From NCBI RefSeq assembly GCF_964340395.1, contig NC_135565.1, positions 21,390,709 to 21,454,708 of the forward strand: a DNA stretch of 64,000 nucleotides, in the 5' to 3' direction. A program made the translations under genes and the position numbers. Numbering within the stretch: position 1 is the first letter of the stretch; every line of letters begins with the position of its first letter. Below are positions 56,401-64,000 of the stretch, piece after piece. Source of the stretch: Glandiceps talaboti. Its lineage: Eukaryota; Hemichordata; Enteropneusta; Spengelidae. The notes beneath the pieces are model-generated. The model was not told where the DNA came from. It was given only the letters and a program-made list of their open reading frames with translations, and ran no database searches.

Positions 56401-59400
56401 AATTCTACTATCATACCTTACCTTCTTTTCACAATCAACAAAAAAAATTATGAATTTTTTTTTTCAAAGTTAACATGAGCAATAAAACCATCAAACCCAA
56501 TATTTAAATATAAATAGATATTATTTGCCAAATACTGTCCCCGCCCTCCATCCTCATATTAGGGTTCTAGACCTTATCAAGAGATCAGTCTTTAAATTGT
56601 TTCAAATTTACAATGTATGTACTATATTTGTAAAATCTTACCCATGTGAATCTTGTAACCCCATGCCAACCCATCCTGATATTAGGGTACTCAAGCTTAC
56701 GAAGAGACAAGCTTTGGGTTAGTTCAAATTTACATTACATGTCCTATATTTGTAAAATCTTACCCATGTGCAATCAGATAGTCTTTGCCAACTTTTTCAC
56801 ACATTTTGACTTCTCCAAGACTTGAACTTTTAATTCTTATACATTTATCATCTGAGATAGATTTCAGTTTTTCTAACTTTTCAGACCAGTTACTTCTTTG
56901 CTGTCTCCGTTTTCTGGGTTCCTGAAATTAAGTTGAAGTCTATCAAACTAAATGTAGGCTGGTGAGAAATCTTGTTATTATCACAGTTCAATGTAAATAA
57001 ATATAGTCAGTAAGTTTTATTGTTTAAGGTTATAACATAACCAAGTGTCTACAATGATGTACTTTACTGAGTAGTCAGAATTACCAATGACCTTTCACCT
57101 CTAGTAATTACTAAGAGGTTAATTTTGAGTGGTTCAGTAAAATCTAATATGGCGGGTGGGGGGAGGGGTTTACTTCAATTATGTGTTATGGATGGGGTTG
57201 GGGTTTCACCTCAATAATGCCCTTCAGATCAGTTGCATGGTTATGTATATAGGCGTAAATCACTGGATGTGACCAAAAATTGATATATTTCAACATTAAT
57301 TTACATAAAGATGTATTAAGGTGGAGATACATAAAAAATCATTATTTTGACCATTTTTTTAGATTATAGGATTATAGATTGTAAGACAATAGGAAATACA
57401 ATAGCATTTAAGAGGAGAGAAAAACCTTTCAGAACATATATAGGTTGATGGTGTAAACTTTATTTATTGTTGGGAAACAATAACTTGAAGATATGTCACC
57501 CTTCAAATCTTCTTTTTGTGCATCTCCACCTTAACATGTATGAATATTATCAACTTTAACTGATACCATGCTTGTTGTATTAATATTACAATAAAATGAT
57601 GTAGCATTGGTGTTTCACTCATTTTGACACAGATAGACATATTTCAATTCTAGACTAACAATAACAGAGACACAATAAACACAGCAGGATCCTTTGCCCA
57701 ATCACATTGAACACTGATAAGCATTGCTATTCTTCCACAGTGCACTAAAACAGGCTTCTAATGAAAACATTACACATGGACTTGATAATTTTGTTGACAT
57801 CATGGCTTCCTACTTGAGAAATCAATGTGAAACAACAGTGACCTAAAAAATGTGTAAAAAGTTTGTTTTGTTTGAGATACAATAACAACGACTTACACAT
57901 TTATTAATCTTTTGCAATGTATTGAGTTACAAACAAGCACTTGAAATATGTTGTTTCATATTAATTTTTCAAGTAGGAAGCCATAAAAAATATTTTTATG
58001 AATTGAAAATCCAAATCTCATCCATATGGTAAATTTAATAATGGTGGAAATCAATAGATTATAAACAAAGTACATACTGGACATTTTGATAATAAAACAA
58101 AATACATACTATCTGGTCTCTATCCATGGGTAGTTCTTCCTTCACTACAACATTGCTACCATGACTACCAGAAGATGATTGACAGCTAGATGATGACGGC
58201 ATGGATGGCCCATGGTGTAAATCTCTCTCATCCGCTCTGTTCATTGCATAGTGCTGTCTAATATTAGGAATTGACCAGCGTTGATGTGTCTCTATGTCAC
58301 TGAAGCCAACTGAAGCCGTCTCATCAACCCCAAAACTCTGGCCAGTTCCCGCTTCTGTGATTGGTTTACCAATTGAATCAATACTAGGGTTGGTCATGTG
58401 ACTGTCACCAAATGAAGCCATCTTAGTATCCCCAAAACTCTGGCCAGTTCCTGCTTCTGTGATGGGTTTACCCACTGAATCAATACTAGGGTTGGTCATG
58501 TGACTGTCACTAAATGAAGCCATCTTAGTATCCCCAAAACTCTGGCCAGTTTCTGCTTCTGTGATGGGTTTACCCACTGAATAAATACTAGGGTTGGTCA
58601 TGTGACTGTCACCAAATGAAGCCATCTTAGTATCCCCAGAACTCTGGCCAGTTCCTGCTTCTGTGATAGGTTTACCCACTGAATCAATACTAGGGTTGGT
58701 CATGTGACTGTCACCAAATGAAGCCATCTTAGTATCCCCAAAACTCTGGCCAGTTCCTGCTTCTGTGATGGGTTTACCCACTGAATCAATACTAGGGTTG
58801 GTCATGTGACTGTCACCAAATGAAGCCATCTTAGTATCCCCAGAACTCTGGCCAGTTCCTGCCTCTGTGATTGGTTTACCCACTGGGTAAATAGTAGGAT
58901 TGGTCATGTGACTGTCACCAAATGAAGCCATCTTAGTATCCCCAGAACTCTGGCCAGTTCCTGCTTCTGTGATTGGTTTACCCACTGGGTCAATAGTAGG
59001 ATTAGTCATGTGACTGTCACCAACTGAAGCCATCCCATCAACACCAATACTCTGACCACTTCCTGCTTCTGTGATGGGTTTACCCACTGGGTCAATAGTA
59101 GGATTGGTCATGTGACTGTCACCAAATGAAGCCATCCTATCAACACCAATACTCTGGCCACTTCCTGCTTCTGTGATGGGTTTACTGATTGATTCAAAAT
59201 TAGTGGTCATGTGACTGTCACCAAATGAAGCCATCCCATCAACCCCAAAACTCTGGCCAGTTCCTGCTTCTGTGATTGGTTTACCGATTGGTTCAATACA
59301 AGTAGTGGTCATGTGACTGTCATCAACTGAAGCCATCTCAGTATCCCCAAAACTCTGGCCACTTCCTGCTTCTGTGATGGGTTTACCGATTGATTCACTA

Positions 59401-61905
59401 CTAGGATCGGTCATCTGACTGTCACCAAATGAAGCCATCCCATCAACCCCAAAGCCCTGACCACTTCCTGCTTCTGTGATTTGTTTACCCATTGATTCAT
59501 GGTCTATTTCTTGTATAGGTGTCGCTTCACTTGTTTCCATGGTTTCTAAACATTTTTTTTTCAAATCAAGACAATGATGACATCACTCGTTATTGATGAT
59601 AAGTTTACTCTAGGTTTGAACAACTGTAAACATGCAATATGGGAACTTGCAAAGCTGCAATCTTGAATATCCTGAATGTTGCATCATGGGAGATATTATG
59701 ATAAATATGAATTAATCACTATTGTAAACACCAATAATCTAGTCATGGTTACCGTGACCACTGTAGCATGGCTATTCTATCAATCGCTCCAGATTAGGTA
59801 TTATGATAACTAAGTAATCCCATAGTCCTTTGCATCTGAGCATGCTCAGTCTGGATTTCAAGTTCCCTCTTAATTCACTTGATTGTTCCATTATTTGCAT
59901 AGGCAGTGGAAATTTCAAGATGTCACAACTTTCAGTCAACTTCATTTTAAACTTGCATGAATATTATACATGCATAATGTAATCTTTGCAACCAATTATT
60001 CATTTAGTTTTAACATATTCGGAGAAAAACTGTTAATACAATGATAGAGGTGAATGCAAAACTTACAAATAATTGTCTGTTGAGTTTGTTCCAGTATTTC
60101 AATAATGAGTTTTGTATACGCACATAATTCAGCTTTGTTATTTGCATAAGAATTAATGTGTGACTGAACTTTTTGAAATTGTGTACATATGTGAACCAGT
60201 GAAAGAATTCACAAACCTTCTGATGGGAATGCTTCCACAACTTGAGTTAGGAATTCTTTCCTAGATTTGTGATCCAATGTAAGAATTTACAAACCTTCTT
60301 TTGGGAATGCTTCCACAACTTGAGTTAGGAATTCTTTCCTAGATTTGTGAACCAACGTAAGAATTTACAAACATTCTGTTGGGAATGCTTCCACAACTTC
60401 AGTTAGGAATTCTTTCCTAGATTTGTGAACCAATGTAAGAATTTACAAACCTTCTGTTGGGAATACCTCCACAACTTGAGTTAGGAATTCTTTCCTAGAT
60501 TTGTGAACGCATGAAAGAATTTACAAACCTTCTGTCGGGAATGCTTCCACAACTTGAGTTAGGATTATTCTTTCCTAGATTTGTGAACCAATGTAAGAAT
60601 TTACAAACCTTCTGTTGTGAATACCTCCACAACTTGAGTTAGAAATTCATCCCTGGACTTGTCAAATTCATCATGTTTAATCAGATCTTCCTTCAGAATA
60701 GCCGCTTTTCTGAAGGAAACCCTTCTTCTTGTTAGTCTGTCTATGATTTTACTTGTCCACGATCCACTGTCTGCACTTGCTGTACTGTCATACAGTCCTG
60801 TATCAACACTACAGTAGTGCCCATAGTCATCAGATGGGAACAGTCTGTTTAGGAATTTAACAACTCCAGAACAACTCGGAATGAGAACTGGTAGACCAGC
60901 CTGCATGGCAAGGAAAGCAGGAAAGTTCAGTGGATCTTTCTTCTCTGGAGAAACTAACAACACACTCTGTTTCATCACATTCCCTAATTCTGACATGTTC
61001 ACTGCAGCGTGTATGGTTATATGGAGATAACCACATTTGGATTTCTTTATCAAATAGTCTTGAAATTGTTGGGTGAGATCTTCACTAACCCCATAGACAT
61101 TCCAGACTGGAATCCCCACACAGTGGCATTTAAAGCTGTCTGCAACTTTACCCATTGCCATAGCAATTACACCATATCTCTTGAAGTCTTTCTCTGTCTG
61201 GACGTTGCAGATTGTAATAATCTGATGTTTCAAAAACTTATCAGATTGTAATGTTATTGCAGTGAACTGTTTATTCAGTGCTGGGTAGAAACAGAAATGT
61301 TTAGGTTGTGATGGTAATGCTTGGTACTTTGTTCTGAAGTGTTCATATACATATGGTCCCACTGAAAACACAACCTCAGCTTCAGCCGCAACATTCAAGG
61401 CTTTCCACTCTAATGCATTGTGGCCAAAATCTTCAGGTATTTCATGGTTGAATAAAATCAGTTTGGAGGTCTTAGCAATGTCTTGTTTCAAAGCCAACAC
61501 TGCATCAATCAGTCCACTATCTACATCTTCGCCTAGCACCAAGTGCCCAACTAGCACACCAAATCCTTTCAGAGAGTGTAAGTATTCATACATAGTAGCA
61601 TGACTAACTGTCAACCAATCAATGCATGGTGTCTTATTTTGTAGTCTTGCCACTGTGCTCTCAGGGACATGGATGATATTGACACCTGTCTTTTCATCTC
61701 TAACACACCTTTCACTGTTTATATCTAATGTAGTTGAATATGTTTCAATCTGATGGCCAGCCACAGCTGCAGCAAGATTTCCATTGATAATTGCTACTCT
61801 GTTGACATCCTGACACCATTTGTTACACACAAATAGAGTTTTATCTGCTGAGTGCAAGGAAACATCCAATGATTAGAACTTATGATTCCATATACATACA
61901 GACAC

Positions 61906-61936
<31 letters not shown>

Positions 61937-62026
61937 TACACACACACACAGACACACAGGCACACAGACAGACATACACAGTGTAGTTTAAGGTTGAAGT
62001 AAATAAATGTATTTATTACCTGACAT
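45467..62026 (-). CDS. gene B: GT-B-like domain / 12 x 34-aa repeat / IRE1-like kinase / KEN fusion protein
   Basis: Thirteen minus-strand exons: 62020-62026, 60609-61847, 58110-59545, 56764-56921, 56133-56295, 54038-54229, 53411-53516, 52106-52275, 51197-51402, 50371-50448, 49863-49926, 49094-49203 and 45467-45638. The sum is 4,101 bp, an exact multiple of three (1,366 aa), with every join in phase. Layout: GT-B-like domain about 3-415, repeat linker 416-894, pre-kinase segment 895-946, kinase 947-1225, complete KEN fold 1226-1366. It is a convergent paralogue of gene A: the same intron phases at nearly every position, but no UIM exon, one more KEN exon and a much longer linker. No signal peptide or membrane span is visible. 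Confidence 0.85.
46058..46095. repeat. (TATACA)n run, probable LINE 3' tail
   Basis: ATATACATATACATATGCAT-type hexamers just downstream (minus strand) of the LINE stop codon. Confidence 0.7.
46096..48710 (-). mobile_element. 5'-truncated non-LTR retrotransposon with intact 834-codon frame
   Basis: The frame 48682-46178 is uninterrupted. The N-terminal part holds the end of an AP endonuclease domain (GDFNID, then DHIYT and SDHFPVF). The centre is a reverse transcriptase: ASGWDNLPPRLL, VTPIFKKGDRETIGNYRPIS, HQYGFRKKHST, IDFSKAFDTINH, GVPQGSVLGPTLF and FADD, the catalytic box. The C-terminus is of the Jockey/CR1 group. The front of the endonuclease is missing, so it cannot move by itself. The open frame indicates recent insertion, into the last intron of gene B and on the same strand. 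Relatives are dead at 1031-2098. Confidence 0.9.
49350..49700 (+). mobile_element. tRNA-derived SINE
   Basis: The head reads tgggtgaatggttagcgtga (an A box) and, about 40 bp on, ggttcaagccccgtcactgc (a B box GGTTCAAGCCC). A body of about 250 bp follows, ending in taagccctttgagcacggag and gcactatataa. The spacing and the non-tRNA body indicate a SINE with an RNA polymerase III promoter rather than a tRNA gene. It lies in a gene B KEN intron, antisense to the gene. Confidence 0.8.
49697..49785. repeat. 21-bp tandem repeat at the SINE 3' end, about four copies
   Basis: Units of gtaccaagactatatcattc follow directly after the SINE tail ctatataattgtac. They probably grew from the SINE 3' end. Confidence 0.85.
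50520..50700 (-). other. unassigned open segment
   Basis: On the minus strand a frame reads SLTTVHSTIKVKSVLSSID, then RLIDRAHLNKGEI and stop. Its higher GC and codon regularity differ from the surrounding intron. It may be a remnant of a transposon protein; I do not recognise it. Confidence 0.25.
51197..56921 (-). CDS. gene B exons 4-9: IRE1-like protein kinase domain
   Basis: Exons 56764-56921, 56133-56295, 54038-54229, 53411-53516, 52106-52275 and 51197-51402. Motifs: glycine loop AHGSDGTKVLLG, catalytic Lys in VAVKRI, hinge YVYIILELCEKTL, IVHRDLK-PENILI, ITDFGICR, then CWQATEVL in place of the APE segment. A long acidic insert follows (EDEDEENDDEDDEDEEED), then HRSDIQVAGMLM, LTGGRHPCG and RPSINQVL. 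The active-site residues are complete, so kinase activity is expected. The acidic insert lies at the same place as in gene A but with a different sequence, so its charge rather than its sequence is conserved. Confidence 0.88.
51925..51949. repeat. poly-G run
   Basis: About 19 consecutive G in a gene B intron. Confidence 0.95.
52750..52868. repeat. foldback element of about 119 bp
   Basis: The left side (ctctttacagcctggatatg, ggttttgtggacc) pairs with the right side (ggtccacaacacccatatcc, agactgtaaag) over about 36 bp around a loop of about 45 bp. It is probably a small MITE in a gene B intron. Confidence 0.8.
54870..55085. repeat. (TAGTA)n/(CAGTA)n/(TAGCA)n pentanucleotide array
   Basis: Pentanucleotide units change stepwise from AGTAT to AGTAC to AGCAT over about 215 bp, then a CAGCG block. 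They cause false Cys/Tyr/Leu repeat frames. Confidence 0.95.
55120..55489. mobile_element. MITE-like element with about 20-bp inverted ends
   Basis: caattccagtgaattttgtg at the left is the inverse of acaaattcactggaattggc at the right. The interior has no coding capacity. It abuts the palindrome at 55509-55650. Confidence 0.65.
55509..55650. repeat. near-perfect palindrome of about 140 bp
   Basis: aataatgtacgccctcccag at the left pairs with the complement of ggcttggaggcgtacattatt at the right. Inner segments (agcaaactttg and caaagtttgct, ccataatggg and cccatt) also pair. The transcript would form one long hairpin. Confidence 0.9.
55874..56101 (-). pseudogene. LINE C-terminal fragment
   Basis: The minus frame has ERLCHLCNTKAIGDGIHALM, DCSN and EARNQFQRRIE, the zf-RVT-like C-x-x-C ... 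H-x-x-x-x-C end of non-LTR reverse transcriptases. A CCCCCCCAAACC run lies just before it. Intronic in gene B. Confidence 0.55.
56520..56770 (-). repeat. 122-bp tandem duplication including a gene B splice donor
   Basis: atatttgtaaaatcttaccc and the following catgtg occur at 56625-56646 and 56747-56768, with the intervening block (ccatcctcatattagggttc) also repeated. In gene B orientation the unit holds the exon end CATG, its GTAAGATTTT donor and about 110 bp of intron. The downstream copy is thus a spare donor site. Confidence 0.9.
57600..57795. mobile_element. MITE-like element, family 2, copy 2 (partial)
   Basis: ggtgtttcactcattttgac, tagacatatttcaattctag and gcttctaatgaaaacattac match the interior of 6908-7321, with internal deletions and no right end. 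It runs directly into a partial family 1 MITE. Confidence 0.75.
57800..58040. mobile_element. palindromic MITE, family 1, copy E (partial)
   Basis: It begins at tggcttcctacttgagaaat and ends tctcatccatatggtaaatt. The outer left arm seen in copies A-D is missing. It is fused to the family 2 copy just before it and lies in a gene B intron. Confidence 0.8.
58110..59545 (-). CDS. gene B exon 3: linker of twelve 34-residue repeats
   Basis: One 1,436-bp exon. After METSEATPIQEIDH come twelve repeats of about 34 residues with core GKPITEAGTGQSFGDTKMAS followed by FGDSHMTNPSIDSV. The 102-bp DNA units are nearly identical in the middle (units 6-11) and more diverged at the ends, the pattern expected of unequal crossing-over. 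Outer units carry VDGMAS for DTKMAS. The tail has MPSSSSCQSSSGSHGS and KEELPMDRDQI. Gene A has only a short Ser-rich linker ending PMDTDQ here, so the array arose after the two genes split or was lost from A. Probably disordered; many Ser/Thr sites. Confidence 0.9.
59640..59874 (-). mobile_element. MITE, family 3, copy 3
   Basis: Ends gggaacttgcaa and its inverse ttcaagttccc. The interior ccagattaggtattatgata and tctgagcatgctcagtctgg are shared with the other two copies. It lies in the gene B intron just upstream of the repeat exon. Confidence 0.85.
60203..60672 (-). repeat. 78-bp tandem repeat, six copies, spanning the end and donor of the GT exon of gene B
   Basis: Unit starts (aagaatt) lie at 60203, 60281, 60359, 60437, 60515 and 60595. 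On the gene strand each unit contains gaattcctaactcaagttgt, ccaacagaag and a GTTTGT donor. The unit nearest the exon is the functional end of exon 60609-61847 (EFLTQVVEVFTTEG). The five others repeat that coding end (EFLTQVVEAFPTEG) with its donor inside the intron. Confidence 0.95.
60609..61847 (-). CDS. gene B exon 2: GT-B (GT4-like) glycosyltransferase-like domain
   Basis: One exon for about 413 residues. It parallels the gene A domain along its whole length: [111 protein letters not shown] and FPSDDYGHYCSVDTGLYD. As in gene A, the E-x7-E glutamates are replaced (DPLNFPAFL). The DDY-x-x-x-x-SVDTGL segment, shared by both genes, marks a subfamily. The exon starts at acceptor cactcag and ends at acagaag|gtttgt, phases 1-1. 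Confidence 0.8.
61905..61975. repeat. (ACAG)n/(ACAC)n microsatellite
   Basis: Lies in the first intron of gene B. Confidence 0.95.
62020..62026 (-). CDS. gene B first coding exon (7 nt)
   Basis: ATGTCAG followed by gtaataaa on the minus strand. Phase 1 matches the next exon (G|CA). Gene A also has a tiny phase-1 first exon starting MS. Without transcripts this remains tentative. The 5' UTR would lie upstream, at higher coordinates. Confidence 0.4.
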
Positions 62027-62099
62027 GATGGAATGCAATTTCACTTTCGCCAATCCACCTTATAAAGATAATGTACTGCAACTTCTTCCATATATGGAA

Positions 62100-62255
62100 T
62101 TCCATCTGTATCTATCACCTATAAATACAGAAATGCCTACTATCTGCCAAATATGGAAAGTCATCAGTAGTCAGTCAGCATATATGGATTAGCAATGTCT
62201 GTTATCTGCCAAATATGGAATGTCATCAGTAGCCAATCACCATATAAGGAATCTC
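62100..62255. repeat. tandem repeat of about 61 bp, two to three copies
   Basis: ctgccaaatatggaaagtca near 62145 recurs as ctgccaaatatggaatgtca near 62207. A degenerate unit precedes them. It lies just upstream of gene B, where its promoter or 5' UTR should be. Confidence 0.8.
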
Positions 62256-63310
62256 ATCTGCAAATAATCACAAGTCAATATGTAAGGTTCAAAAGAAGTG
62301 CATTTTGTACACCTTAAACAAAAATAAAAGAGAAATATATCATTCAAAAAGAAATAATGTATTTCACTCTGTAATAAAACTACTGTGGCTTCAAATCTAA
62401 AGATCTCTCTTCACCCTGTTTATCTCATCGAGAAATCATGAACCAAAAGTTGTTCATGCAGATGAGTAAACCAACCCCAACTGTTAGAATAATATAAACA
62501 GTGTATAAGTAGTATCTTGAGCTGACAAATATACCATATTTGGAAATAAAATTACTGCCCCCCCCCCCCCCCCCCCCCCCGATTAAACAACTTATTATTG
62601 GGCAGAATTCTGTAATTGATTAACAAAGGCATGATGTTAATGACTGTGTGGGTGGCTTTGATTGAATTTGAAATTTCATTTCAGGACCTCACTGAGCCAT
62701 AAGGAGCTCGTCTTCCAACAGTGAATAAGTTGCAATAATATGTAAATGATAGAGAATACCAAAAAAAATTATATAAAATTAATTAACACTAATAGTCTGG
62801 GCTCTTTTTTGAGAGATCAAGAATGTGCAACTTGACTAGCTAGCTGTATGAAATGTGTGTACAAAATATGATGACACATCTGTTCATGTGCAGAATGGGT
62901 TATAGCTATTTACAGAACGTCAACGTCATTTGATTCACAAAGTTGTATGCACCTCCATAACACTGTCACTTGTACACAAAAATGTATACATGTAGGAAAC
63001 ATGAGGGAAGAACACTTTTCATTTCTCAAATAAATATTTTCATATAAAGACTATTATGTTATAAATCATATATCAAGCAATATCCACTCATATTTACAAA
63101 TAAACAGTTTTTGTTGATATTAAGTTTTTTTTAATTACATCTCCCAAACTGAAAACACTCCATATACGTTATACTCCTTGTACTCCTTATTTTTTTGTTA
63201 ACTTTTATTACTCTAGTTTATATATTTACTAGTTGTTTTAGCACCAAAAACTTATTGTAAAAAATCCAATGAAGAAACAAAGTTTTCTTAACAGAGGCAA
63301 TAAAGATTCT
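62256..63310. other. no gene recognised
   Basis: AT-rich, with a poly-C run at 62558-62580. The gene B promoter may lie in the first few hundred bases, but no motif stands out. Confidence 0.45.
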
Positions 63311-63311
63311 A

Positions 63312-64000
<689 letters not shown>

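Noticed and set aside
58110-59545. Direct repeats resembling a CRISPR array
   Set aside because: The 102-bp units are in-frame protein repeats with no spacers, in an intron-bearing animal gene.

Overview
This is nuclear DNA of an animal, most likely a marine invertebrate. Every recognisable gene is split by GT-AG introns with matching phases. The intergenic DNA is AT-rich and full of microsatellites, foldback (MITE-like) elements, a tRNA-derived SINE and non-LTR retrotransposon pieces. A receptor joining LDLa, leucine-rich repeat and rhodopsin-type 7TM modules (GRL101-like) fits molluscs, brachiopods, annelids, amphioxus or hemichordates. I cannot name the species.

Layout. 1-2.1 kb: unassigned DNA and a decayed LINE (minus). 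4.3-23.7 kb: the 3' 29 exons of one large plus-strand receptor gene. From N to C they encode a galactose-binding-like region, kringle-like, EGF, Link-like, F5/8C-like, PAN, CUB, C-type lectin, seven LDLa modules, an LRR block, 7TM and a kinase-like tail. The first exons were not found. 25.3-31.5 kb: an orphan arylsulfatase 3' exon, a THAP-like fragment, a LINE 3' fragment and inverted repeats. 31.6-41.8 kb: gene A (plus), a 13-exon gene predicted to encode 993 aa. It combines a GT-B glycosyltransferase-like domain, a Ser-rich linker, a ubiquitin-interacting-motif-like helix, an IRE1-like kinase and a shortened KEN RNase domain. 42-45.4 kb: tandem repeats and foldback elements. 45.5-62.0 kb: gene B (minus), a convergent paralogue with 13 exons and 1366 aa predicted. 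It has the same order of domains, a 12 x 34-aa repeat linker and a complete KEN fold. Its introns hold a nearly full LINE and a SINE. 62-64 kb: simple repeats.

The main candidate for an undescribed system is the gene A/B pair: a GT-B-like domain fused to an IRE1/RNase L-type kinase-KEN module. All 12 introns of each model close in phase, and the two genes share nearly all intron positions. The GT domain lacks the usual E-x7-E pair. The gene B KEN domain keeps the fold signature but not the RNase residues, and gene A lacks the exon that would carry them. The architecture suggests a sensor or scaffold, possibly in stress or innate immunity (inference). A recurring theme is tandem duplication across exon-intron edges, seen once in the receptor, once in gene A and twice in gene B.

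Exon borders were read by eye from splice sites and phase. No transcript or database evidence was available.
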